Shown here: positions 34,929-41,588 of the stretch, piece after piece
How positions within the stretch are numbered: position 1 is the first letter of the stretch
Layout of the letters: each line of letters begins with the position of its first letter
Assembly: GCA_009781495.1 (NCBI GenBank)
Contig: WQYA01000011.1
Location: 1 to 41,588, forward strand
Direction: 5' to 3'
Length of the DNA: 41,588 nt
Origin: Cystobacterineae bacterium
Lineage (GTDB): Bacteria; Myxococcota; Myxococcia; Myxococcales; Myxococcaceae
The notes under the pieces: model-generated
The model's database searches: none
Seen by the model: the letters and a program-made list of their open reading frames with translations, nothing else
Told to the model about the DNA's origin: nothing
Program-made: the position numbers and the translations under genes

Positions 34929-36303
34929 CCTTGCCCGTTAAAACCACCGGAATGGTTTTTAAAATGAGGTTGATGTCATTCTTGAGGCTCCAATGATCGA
35001 TGTATTGCATGTCCAAAAACATCCACTCCTCAAAAGAAATTTGGTTCCTCCCTGAAACCTGCCACAGACAGGTGAGGCCAGGGCGGACAGAGAGACGACG
35101 CCTTTGCCATGACTCATATTGCGCGACTTCCGGGAGGACCGGAGGCCTGGGGCCCACAATGCTCATGTCCCCTCGCAAAACATTGATGAGTTGAGGCAAC
35201 TCATCAATAGAATAGCGACGAATAAAACGGCCTATGGCCGTGACGCGAGGATCGTTCTTCATCTTAAACACAGGGCCCGTCTGCTCATTCATATGCGCCA
35301 AACTGGCCTTCAGCGCTTCTGCGTCCACCACCATGGAGCGAAACTTCAGCATGTTGAATTTTTTGCCGTGGACCCCCACACGCACTTGCTTGAAAAAAAT
35401 GGGGCCGCGCGAAGTCAGCTTTACCAACAAAGCCACCAACAAAAGCAAAGGAGAAAGCACAAGCAACGCCAAAAACGAGCCTGCAATGTCACAAACGCGC
35501 TTGAAAGCCATCTGCACAGGCTTCATGCTGATGGAAATATAGTGGATATAGCCGTCTGCCAGCACCTTCGCCGCTATGGGCCTGGCCCTGTCCAAACGAA
35601 AAGAATAGGCAGGCAATGCAAAAGGAAGCCCAAAACGCTCGCATACCTTAATGGCCTCCTGCATCTCTTGGCCGTGGCGTAAAGCATTCCCGGAAATATA
35701 AACCTCCCCTACCGCAACCTTCTGTAAAACAGTTTCTAAATCCAAAACCTGCCCTAAAACGTTCCCCTGTAAACTGTCCGTAACACTCTCGTCTTTGAAA
35801 TATAAAAAACCTACCACGTGCCTGCGGCCCCGCTTCTGAAGATCTTCACCCGTAATCCGGCCCATGGGGCCTATGCCAATAATCAGCACTTCATCAATGG
35901 GCGCTTCCCGCTTGACGACTACACGCCGAATCAACGTGCACGCAAGAAGCGATACCGGCCAATAAATGAGGATGAACGGTAATACGTGCGGAAAGGCGCT
36001 CTCGTCCTTCATCAACGAGTCGAGTATCAACAAAAAAACCGTGCAGCATAGCGACAACAGAGAAAGCAATGCCCAGTCGTCCAACAAAGCCCTGTCTGCC
36101 GCCGAATCATAATAGCGCAGAACAACACTTCCAAACAGCCACACAAATACCAAACCAAAACCTACAGCAAAAAATGTGAAAAGACTGGGCACCATCCTCC
36201 CCCATAAGGACAGAGCAAGGGCGCCAAACAGCCACAACAAGTCCACCACCAAATGGAGACGAGAGGAAAACCCCGGCGACAAAAATCCTCGGTGCCGCAT
36301 CAT
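34918..36303 (-). CDS. Undecaprenyl-phosphate sugar phosphotransferase (WcaJ-type)
   Basis: This polyprenyl-phosphate hexose-1-phosphate transferase starts assembly of the repeat unit. The N-terminal half has four hydrophobic segments (about 10-120) and a nucleotide-binding-like domain (EVLIIGIGPMGRITGEDL; key part IGIGPMG). The C-terminal bacterial-sugar-transferase domain shows KRVCDIAGS, FKQVRVGVHGKKFNMLKFRSM (in part: LKFRSM), RRYSIDELPQL, GDMSIVGPRPP and RPGLTCLWQVSGRN. 461 residues, normal. It is the first gene of the minus-strand operon; GAGG 10 bp before the ATG may be the ribosome-binding site. Confidence 0.93.
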   Translation of the reverse strand: MMRHRGFLSPGFSSRLHLVVDLLWLFGALALSLWGRMVPSLFTFFAVGFGLVFVWLFGSVVLRYYDSAADRALLDDWALLSLLSLCCTVFLLILDSLMKDESAFPHVLPFILIYWPVSLLACTLIRRVVVKREAPIDEVLIIGIGPMGRITGEDLQKRGRRHVVGFLYFKDESVTDSLQGNVLGQVLDLETVLQKVAVGEVYISGNALRHGQEMQEAIKVCERFGLPFALPAYSFRLDRARPIAAKVLADGYIHYISISMKPVQMAFKRVCDIAGSFLALLVLSPLLLLVALLVKLTSRGPIFFKQVRVGVHGKKFNMLKFRSMVVDAEALKASLAHMNEQTGPVFKMKNDPRVTAIGRFIRRYSIDELPQLINVLRGDMSIVGPRPPVLPEVAQYESWQRRRLSVRPGLTCLWQVSGRNQISFEEWMFLDMQYIDHWSLKNDINLILKTIPVVLTGKGAS

Positions 36304-36626
36304 TGGAAATACACCTCTTTGTGTTCACTTGGAGTATACATTATTATAAAAACCACATTCTCCTCTTTGTGCGCATAGCCTCTATGGCAAAGAACCTCTT
36401 GGATGCAAAACAATCTTCCTCTCTTTTGAGTCTTTGGGGCACCCTAACCCCCATAACCATGGAAGGCGCCTCCCCTGCCCCCGTTCCTCGCTCCCCTCCC
36501 CCCCAGTTTAATGGCTTTCATCGAGCTTATGAAGGTTATTGTTCCGTTTTAATTTTTGTATCAACCCGTTATTCTACATGCTGGCCTTTACATTTCCATC
36601 GCTTCTCTTTCCCATGAGGTGCTCCT
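36304..36626. promoter_or_regulatory. Divergent promoter region between polysaccharide operon and wecG/tagA
   Basis: The 323-bp gap holds no convincing gene. On the minus strand TATAAT (36348-36343) and TATACT (36338-36333) are good -10 candidates for the polysaccharide operon; no clear -35 is seen. The decamer CCTCTTTGTG occurs at 36314-36323 and 36362-36371, one on each side of these boxes, and could be an operator; its downstream copy includes the likely ribosome-binding site. No plus-strand promoter stands out. Confidence 0.5.
36616..36621 (+). promoter_or_regulatory. Ribosome-binding site supporting a TTG start
   Basis: GAGGTG ends 5 bp before TTG at 36627, the start of the glycosyltransferase gene; no ATG or GTG nearby in frame has an equally good site. 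Confidence 0.55.
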
Positions 36627-37490
36627 TTGAGTGTTTCGGCTCCCGTTCGACTGCGCTTTGGCCATGTCCTGGTGGATGTGTTGACATTTCATGAGGCATT
36701 GCAACAAATTGCCTCACTCGTTGAAAAACGTGAAGGGGGCTTTGTCGTCACGCCCAATGTCGACCATGTCGTCCTTACAGACAGCCACCTTGCCCTCCGC
36801 GAGGCCTATGCCCATGCCTCCCTAAGCCTCGTGGACGGACAACCCCTCGTCTGGCTGAGCCCTTGCCTAGGTAAAAAACTGCCTGAAAAAATATCCGGCT
36901 CCGACTTGGTATGGCCCCTCCTGCAAATGGCAGGACAAAAATCCTGGCGCGTCTATTTCCTCGGCACTACCCCCGAAGTGACGGCCAAAGCCAAACAGGT
37001 GGTGGAAGAGCGCTATGGGACACAGGTGGTCGGCTGTGACTCCCCCTTCTTCTCCGTGGATTCGACACTCGAAGACAACCAGCCCACCCTCGACAAAATA
37101 AAAGAGGCCAGGCCGGACATTGTTTTGGTTGCCATGGGCGCCCCCAAACAAGAAGTTTGGATGCACCGCTTCCGCCAACACTATGCGCCGGCCGTTGCCT
37201 TGGGCATCGGCGCAAGCTTGGAGTTTGTTGCCGGTACGGTGCGCCGCGCGCCCTCCTGGGTTTCACGCTGCGGGCTGGAGTGGGCCTATCGCCTGCTCAA
37301 AGAGCCGCGCCGACTGTGGCGACGCTATTTGGTAAATGACCCTAAATTTTTAGGCATATTTTTACGTACCCTACGGCGGCCTAAACATGAAAGGGTGCTA
37401 GGGCTGCTCCCCCCCCCTACGCAGCGGATAAACCCCTCTGAGGGGCCCCCTGTCCCCCCCTCCTCTCCCCCGGGGGCCCCCCCTCCATGA
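36627..37490 (+). CDS. WecG/TagA/CpsF-family glycosyltransferase
   Basis: Members of this family add the second sugar (for example ManNAcA or ManNAc) to an undecaprenyl-linked primer on the cytoplasmic face of the inner membrane. TPNVDHV (42-48), SLVDGQPLVW (67-76), the SGSDLVW segment, YFLGTTPEV, VAMGAPKQEVW and GASLEFVAGTVRRAP are the family motifs. A basic region (EPRRLWRRYL) near the C-terminus probably binds membrane. The last 30 residues are Pro-rich and read through a run of nine C (37409-37417). It lies divergent to the sugar transferase and likely works on the same polymer. Its stop overlaps dtd (ATGA). Confidence 0.9.
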   Translation: MSVSAPVRLRFGHVLVDVLTFHEALQQIASLVEKREGGFVVTPNVDHVVLTDSHLALREAYAHASLSLVDGQPLVWLSPCLGKKLPEKISGSDLVWPLLQMAGQKSWRVYFLGTTPEVTAKAKQVVEERYGTQVVGCDSPFFSVDSTLEDNQPTLDKIKEARPDIVLVAMGAPKQEVWMHRFRQHYAPAVALGIGASLEFVAGTVRRAPSWVSRCGLEWAYRLLKEPRRLWRRYLVNDPKFLGIFLRTLRRPKHERVLGLLPPPTQRINPSEGPPVPPSSPPGAPPP

Positions 37491-37936
37491 AAGCCGTGTT
37501 GCAACGTGTCCTGCAAGCCTCCGTCCATATAGACGGGCAAACCACCGCTCAAATTGCCTCCGGCATTCTGGTGCTGCTCGGCATTGACAAAAACGACACG
37601 GAAGCCGAGGCCGCTTTGCTTGCCCGGAAAACAGCTGAGCTGCGCCTCTTTGAGGATGCGGAAGGCAAAATGAACCTCTCGGCTGTGGATATGAACAAGG
37701 CCCTGCTGGTTGTCAGCCAGTTTACGCTTTGCGCCAACTTACAAAAGGGGCGGCGGCCCAGCTTCGCGCAGGCATGTCCGCCTGAATTGGCCAAACCCCT
37801 CTGCGCCTGCTTCTGTAGACACCTGCGCCAATATGGCCTCTCTGTTTCCGAAGGCGTTTTCCAGGCCGAAATGCAAGTCCACCTTATTAACGACGGCCCC
37901 GTTACCTTCTGCCTGGACAGCGCCCTCTGGGGCTAG
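37487..37936 (+). CDS. dtd: D-aminoacyl-tRNA deacylase
   Basis: DTD hydrolyses D-aminoacyl-tRNAs and protects translation. The 149-residue protein shows the two signature motifs, SQFTL (77-81) and NDGPVT (135-140), the latter with the cross-subunit Gly-cisPro. Start MKAVLQRV is typical. Translationally coupled to the glycosyltransferase gene, but there is no functional link; it ends 7 bp before the convergent small gene. Confidence 0.95.
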   Translation: MKAVLQRVLQASVHIDGQTTAQIASGILVLLGIDKNDTEAEAALLARKTAELRLFEDAEGKMNLSAVDMNKALLVVSQFTLCANLQKGRRPSFAQACPPELAKPLCACFCRHLRQYGLSVSEGVFQAEMQVHLINDGPVTFCLDSALWG

Positions 37937-37943
37937 GGGGGGG

Positions 37944-38204
37944 CTAACTTTCGGTTTTAAGAGGGGTAGGGTTTAGGAGGGGAGCGCGTAGGTTTTCCAA
38001 AGCCTCCTCCTCAAGGCCATAGGCGGCTTCCAGCAAGTCCAGCAGCTGCTCCTGCCAAGTTTCGCCGTCGGGACATTGGAGGATGACTTCTATGGGGAGG
38101 CGCTCCTCGGGGGGGAGGGGCTCTGCGTCCAGGGGGTTAGCCGCCGCGTCCAAGGTTTCAACCAACAAGTCTCCGTCTTTATGAATGCTGTAGCGTTTTC
38201 GCAT
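37944..38204 (-). CDS. Small acidic protein, unknown function
   Basis: The ATG at 38204 has AAAGGA about 7 bp upstream and encodes 86 residues, rich in Glu, Asp and Leu, without signal peptide or membrane segment. The first 15 residues (MRKRYSIHKDGDLLVE) are beta-like and the rest helical. I do not recognise a family. It diverges from gpsA and converges with dtd. Coding status is supported by the ribosome-binding site and by the fit of the gene between its neighbours. Confidence 0.6.
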   Translation of the reverse strand: MRKRYSIHKDGDLLVETLDAAANPLDAEPLPPEERLPIEVILQCPDGETWQEQLLDLLEAAYGLEEEALENLRAPLLNPTPLKTES

Positions 38205-38239
38205 GGGTATCCTTTTTATCGCCCCTAGCAAAGCTTGCC

Positions 38240-38248
38240 TGCTATAGA
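38240..38248 (+). promoter_or_regulatory. Extended -10 element just upstream of gpsA
   Basis: TGCTATAGA fits an extended -10 (TG-N-TATAGA). With the ATG at 38258, the transcript leader would be only about 3 nt, and no strong Shine-Dalgarno precedes the ATG. This resembles the arrangement before the Hpt gene. Confidence 0.35.
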
Positions 38249-38257
38249 AAGCCTTGC

Positions 38258-39253
38258 ATGAAAGTGTGTATACTCGGCGCCGGCTCCTATGGCACAGCTC
38301 TCGCGGCTGCTTTGGCTCCATTGCACAAAAACGTTGTGGTTTGGGACAAAGATTTGGGCGTGTTGGAATCCATTGCCGCGCATAGGGAAAACAGGCGCTA
38401 CCACCCGGGCATTGTGTTGCCGGAGAACATTCATCCAGTATTTACGGCGCAAGAAGCGGTGGAGGATGCGCAGATGGTGTTGTTGGCGGTGCCCTCGAAT
38501 GCCATGCGCAAGACGGCCTTGCAGGTGGCCGATTTTCTGCCTGCGCACATACCCATTATTGCTGCGGCTAAGGGGATAGAGGAGGGCACCCTATTGACGA
38601 TGACGCAGGTATTGGAGTCCTGCCTGCCGGAGCCTTTCCACCCCTATATTGCGGTGCTTTCAGGCCCTTCGTTTGCGAGGGAAATTTTGTTGGGGCACCC
38701 CACGGTAATGACGGCCGCAGCGCGCTGGGACAGGGTTGCGCGCAACTGCCAGAAGGCCTTTGCCTCGCCGGTGTTTCGCATTGACATTTCCAGCGACATT
38801 ATAGGCGTACAAGTAGGGGGGGCCCTCAAGAATGTGGTAGCGATTGCAGCGGGGATAGCGGAGGGGTTGGGTTTAGGGCACAATGCGAGGGCGGCGATTA
38901 TGACAGGGGGCCTAGCGGAGGTAGCCTTATTAGCGGTACGTATGGGGGGTAACCCCATTACCCTCTATGGCCTTTCCGGCATGGGGGATTTGGTATTGAC
39001 ATGTACGGGCGCACTTTCTCGCAACCGGAGCACGGGTTTTGCATTGGGGCAGGGGCGCAAGCTTGGGGAGATTCTCGCGGAGTTGGGGCAAGTAGCCGAA
39101 GGGGTGAGCGCCGCGCACAGCGCCTATGTGCTGTCGACGCAGAAGCACGTCAGCATGCCCATATGCCACCAGGTATACCAAGTCCTCTATGAGGGAAAGT
39201 CCCCTGAGCAAGCCATTAAGGATTGGATGGCCCTCCCCAGTCCTGAGTTTTAA
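38258..39253 (+). CDS. gpsA: Glycerol-3-phosphate dehydrogenase [NAD(P)+]
   Basis: GpsA reduces dihydroxyacetone phosphate to sn-glycerol-3-phosphate for phospholipid synthesis. The nucleotide-binding motif GAGSYGTALA opens the protein (7-16). LLAVPSNAMR, AAKGIEEGT, SGPSFAREI, GALKNVVAIAAG with the catalytic Lys, and the TGLGLSGMGDLVLTC-type segment (LSGMGDLVLTC) are all present. 331 residues, normal. It is followed 15 bp later by an ABC exporter operon. Confidence 0.95.
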   Translation: MKVCILGAGSYGTALAAALAPLHKNVVVWDKDLGVLESIAAHRENRRYHPGIVLPENIHPVFTAQEAVEDAQMVLLAVPSNAMRKTALQVADFLPAHIPIIAAAKGIEEGTLLTMTQVLESCLPEPFHPYIAVLSGPSFAREILLGHPTVMTAAARWDRVARNCQKAFASPVFRIDISSDIIGVQVGGALKNVVAIAAGIAEGLGLGHNARAAIMTGGLAEVALLAVRMGGNPITLYGLSGMGDLVLTCTGALSRNRSTGFALGQGRKLGEILAELGQVAEGVSAAHSAYVLSTQKHVSMPICHQVYQVLYEGKSPEQAIKDWMALPSPEF

Positions 39254-39268
39254 GGGGGTATTCACCCT

Positions 39269-40006
39269 ATGGATAAACCGCCGATAGCGGAAGCGATAGG
39301 GCTAACGAAGCATTTTAATACCCATATAGCGTTAGAGGGGGTTAGTTTTAGCCTCCGCGAGGGGGAGGTATTGGGCATATTGGGGGCCAACGGCTCCGGC
39401 AAAACAACCCTATTGCGTATGCTGGCGGGGTTGATGAAGCCGACGGCGGGGCAGGCGCGTATTAGGGGGGAGGACATAGGGGGCCCCTCGTTGGAGGCGC
39501 GCCGTCAGGTGGGGTTTTTAACGGGCAACACGCGCCTTTATGAGAAGTTGACGCCCAGGGACATTTTGCAGATTTTTGGGCAACTCTATGGCCTGGAGGG
39601 GGCTGTTTTGGCGGAGCGCATCCACGGCTTGGCTGAGGAAATGCGGCTGCATGCTTTTTTGGACAAGCGTTGCGGGCAGCTTTCCTCGGGCATGCGCCAG
39701 CGGGTTTCGGTAGCGCGTGCGCTGATTGCAGACCCCAGCCTTTATATATTGGATGAACCCACGGCTGCTTTGGACCCTATGGCCTCTCATGACATTGTAG
39801 AATTGATACGCAAGGCCAAAGCCCGTGGCAGGGCTGTGGTATTTTCCACGCACCGTATGGAAGAAATAGAATATTTATGCGACAGGGTATTGTTCCTCCG
39901 TGAGGGCCGTGTCGCGACGCAGGGCAGCTTAGAGGAATTGAAGCGACAAAGCGCCCAAGCCAAGCTGACGGACATTTTCCTGTATTTTGCGCAAGGTGGC
40001 CTATGA
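39269..40006 (+). CDS. ABC transporter ATP-binding protein (NatA-like)
   Basis: The 245-residue ATPase has Walker A GANGSGKTT (39-47), a Q-loop region near VGFLTGNTRLYE, signature LSSGMRQR (138-145), Walker B YILDEPTAALDP and switch His195 (FSTHRM). The residues GNTRLYEKLTPRD are typical of NatA-type exporters. It energises the permease encoded by the overlapping next gene (ATGA). The substrate is unknown; NatAB exports sodium in Bacillus, but relatives export other compounds. Confidence 0.92.
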   Translation: MDKPPIAEAIGLTKHFNTHIALEGVSFSLREGEVLGILGANGSGKTTLLRMLAGLMKPTAGQARIRGEDIGGPSLEARRQVGFLTGNTRLYEKLTPRDILQIFGQLYGLEGAVLAERIHGLAEEMRLHAFLDKRCGQLSSGMRQRVSVARALIADPSLYILDEPTAALDPMASHDIVELIRKAKARGRAVVFSTHRMEEIEYLCDRVLFLREGRVATQGSLEELKRQSAQAKLTDIFLYFAQGGL

Positions 40007-41199
40007 GGGGGAGGGGGCTAACATGGATACTTTTTAAAAAGGAGTTACGCGAATTTTTAAGGGATAAGCGGGCGATATTTTTTACCCTAGCCATGCCGGT
40101 ATTGGCCATGCCTTTGGCCTTTGGGGCCATTTTAGGCGGGGCCTGGTTGGCGAAGCAAAGCCTGGCCGAGGAGACGCTGCCCGCCGGTGTTGCCGAGAGG
40201 GACATTTTGCATGCCCTGCAAAAGCAGCCCTTGGCGCATACGCCTTTGCATGTGGAGACGCGCGAGGAAGCGCTTTTGAAGATGGCCCACAAGGAGCGTT
40301 GGGCTTTTGTTGAAGCCGAGGAGGGGTTTGAGGAGGGCGACTTCCAACGCTCCTTGAAGTTGCGCCTTTATTATACCCGGCAGCAGGAGCGCTCCAAGGA
40401 GGTGAAGGAGCGTTTGGGCAAGGCGCTGGAGGCCATAGGGCAGGAGCGGCTGGGGTTGCGTTTTGAGAAGATGGCGCTTTCCAAGGAATTTGCCAAACCC
40501 CTGGTGGTGGAGGAGATAGACATAGCGCAGCAAAGCCCTTGGCTGGAGATGTTGGCGGTGTTGATAGGGTTTAGCCTGGTGAACACCCTCTTTATGACTT
40601 CTGCTAACCTAGCGGTAGACTTGCTAACAGGGGAGAAGGAGCGGGGGACGCTGGAGACTTTGCTGTCCGCGCCGCTCAAGCCTGGGCACATATTGCGCGC
40701 CAAGCAAGCCATTATGGCCCTATCCGCCTTATTTTCGGCTTTTTTAAACCTGATTATTTTTATAGGGCTATGGCTTATAGCCTCCTGGGTATTACCGGAA
40801 GAGGAGGTAGGGCTACAACTCCAGTGGGGGCCCTTAGTCTTTTTAAGTTTATGTTTTATACCGGCGGCTTTTTTAGCCGGCAGCATGTGCATTGCCCTAG
40901 CGAGCCGGGCGCGTACACTGAAGGCGAGCCAGACGGCAACCTCTCTGGCGGCGATGGCGGCGTTGATGGCCAGCACGGTGGTGGTGTTGCCGGGCATGGA
41001 GCTTTCCTGGTTTTGGGCCTGGGTACCGTTGGTGAATTGGGCGTTATTGGCGAAGGCCTGTGTTTTTGGCAACCTGGAATATGGCCCTGCGCTCCTGGTT
41101 TTGGCCCTCAGTCTCCTTTGGGCGTGGTTATTCCAAAAATATGCCGTCCGGGTATTCCTCGACGAGCAGAACCTGTTTAGCGCCCCCCCTCAAGCCTAA
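40003..41199 (+). CDS. ABC-2 type permease (NatB-like)
   Basis: The 398-residue protein has one N-terminal membrane helix (about 22-45), a large extracytoplasmic domain (about 50-175), and five to six helices in the C-terminal half, the layout of ABC-2 permeases with NatB architecture. The amphipathic motif TGEKERGTLETLLSAPL marks the coupling region of this family. It overlaps the ATPase gene by 4 bp. It is the last gene of the window. Confidence 0.9.
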   Translation: MRGRGLTWILFKKELREFLRDKRAIFFTLAMPVLAMPLAFGAILGGAWLAKQSLAEETLPAGVAERDILHALQKQPLAHTPLHVETREEALLKMAHKERWAFVEAEEGFEEGDFQRSLKLRLYYTRQQERSKEVKERLGKALEAIGQERLGLRFEKMALSKEFAKPLVVEEIDIAQQSPWLEMLAVLIGFSLVNTLFMTSANLAVDLLTGEKERGTLETLLSAPLKPGHILRAKQAIMALSALFSAFLNLIIFIGLWLIASWVLPEEEVGLQLQWGPLVFLSLCFIPAAFLAGSMCIALASRARTLKASQTATSLAAMAALMASTVVVLPGMELSWFWAWVPLVNWALLAKACVFGNLEYGPALLVLALSLLWAWLFQKYAVRVFLDEQNLFSAPPQA

Positions 41200-41588
41200 G
41201 CCGGTTTTGGGTTTAACCCTCTTGTCCCCGTCCAGCGAAACGCAGCGCCTCTCGTTTGCACTCCCCCCAAGTTGGCAGCGGGCAGCTCGTCGTGTTCCAA
41301 GAAGTTTTCGGATTGCTGCCAAAGAAGCGCCGGCGGCGAGGGCCGATGGCCGGGGCCCCGCACGGGAGGTAGGGTGAGTGGGGGGTAGGGCCTAAGTTAG
41401 ACGTAGCATAGCGTTAATGCGAAGCACGCTAGGCAGGGGTGCGTACGGCCCGCTTAACGGGCAGCGCAGGGGGGCCACAGTCTAAATGCCTCCAGCCTCG
41501 CAGAGTGGTTTTTCTTGGGTTACTTGCGCCCCCCTTGGGGGGTCGGGGGGGGAGGAACACAGCTGCCCTGCGGCGCATCGCGCCGCAC
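41200..41588. other. Gene-free region with hairpins
   Basis: No gene is supported in these 389 bp. Structures seen: GCCCG-CTTAA-CGGGC (41448-41462), TAGCGT/ACGCTA (41409-41414, 41426-41431), the run CCCCCCTTGGGGGG (41529-41542) and GCGGCG-CATCG-CGCCGC (41570-41586). No T tract follows any of them closely, so a terminator for the ABC operon is not evident. Confidence 0.55.
41495..41526 (+). repeat. Dispersed intergenic repeat, partial right copy
   Basis: GCCTCGCAGAG at 41495-41505 repeats 43-53 exactly, and the following GTTTTTCTTGGGTTACTT resembles the left copy up to the start of its 10-bp stem. In place of that stem there is the CCCCCC/GGGGGG palindrome. Confidence 0.55.

Noticed and set aside
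36303-36617. Open frame on the plus strand in the polysaccharide promoter region
   Set aside because: It runs through the minus-strand promoter, has no ribosome-binding site and reads as low-complexity; the true plus-strand gene starts at 36627.
41388-41435. Possible tRNA-like or small RNA fold near the right end
   Set aside because: The candidate stems (GCCTA/TAGGC and TAGCGT/ACGCTA) overlap and exclude each other; no anticodon or T-loop pattern is present.
8720-41588. Prophage, transposase or integrase genes
   Set aside because: No product in the window resembles such proteins; all long frames belong to housekeeping, envelope or transport families.

Overview
The window looks like chromosomal DNA of a Gram-negative bacterium that makes lipid A (lpxD, fabZ, lpxA, Skp, LpoB, outer-membrane barrels). 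The VKOR-DsbA fusion and the short polysaccharide exporter paired with a separate barrel suggest a deltaproteobacterium in the broad sense (Myxococcota, Bdellovibrionota or relatives). That placement is an inference; no rRNA or taxon-specific marker is present. I see no tRNA, rRNA, CRISPR array, insertion sequence or prophage.

Layout. 1-375: gene-free, repeat- and hairpin-rich. 376-1974 (-): MltD-like lytic transglycosylase with two LysM domains. 2197-8318 (+): tightly packed envelope operon (outer-membrane barrel, unknown periplasmic protein, LpoB, COG3014-type lipoprotein, Skp/OmpH, LpxD, FabZ, LpxA). 8319-8731: structured convergent intergenic region. 8732-11587 (-): uvrA. 11895-28336 (+): giant alpha-2-macroglobulin, PBP1C, AddB, AddA and PurA, mostly overlapping. 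28548-28898 (+): stand-alone Hpt protein. 28984-30315 (-): VKOR-DsbA fusion. 30405-36303 (-): surface-polysaccharide operon read right to left (initiating sugar transferase, flippase, short OPX exporter, outer-membrane barrel, single-domain response regulator, degenerate BY-kinase-like protein with a repeat tail). 36627-37936 (+): WecG/TagA glycosyltransferase and dtd, diverging from that operon. 37944-38204 (-): small acidic protein. 38258-41199 (+): gpsA and a NatA/NatB-like ABC exporter. 41200-41588: gene-free, with a partial copy of the repeat at the left end.

How the genes fit together. Most of the window serves the envelope: peptidoglycan turnover and synthesis (MltD, LpoB, PBP1C), lipid A (LpxD, LpxA, FabZ), outer-membrane protein delivery (Skp), disulfide formation (VKOR-DsbA), polysaccharide export and protease defence (A2M with PBP1C). 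AddAB and UvrA add DNA repair. The Hpt protein and the single-domain receiver lie 2.6 kb apart and could be two links of one phosphorelay acting on the polysaccharide operon.

Notable sequence properties. GATC is almost absent (six found by eye, four of them in the polysaccharide block). Poly-G/C tracts of 8-10 nt are common even inside purA, addA and addB. Ile is mostly ATT or ATA and rarely ATC. G/C strand skew switches at several gene-block borders, which suggests past inversions. The best leads for an undescribed system are (i) the first two unknown genes of the LpoB/Skp/Lpx operon and (ii) the polysaccharide operon with a short OPX protein, a partner barrel, an orphan receiver and a BY-kinase-like protein lacking its P-loop.
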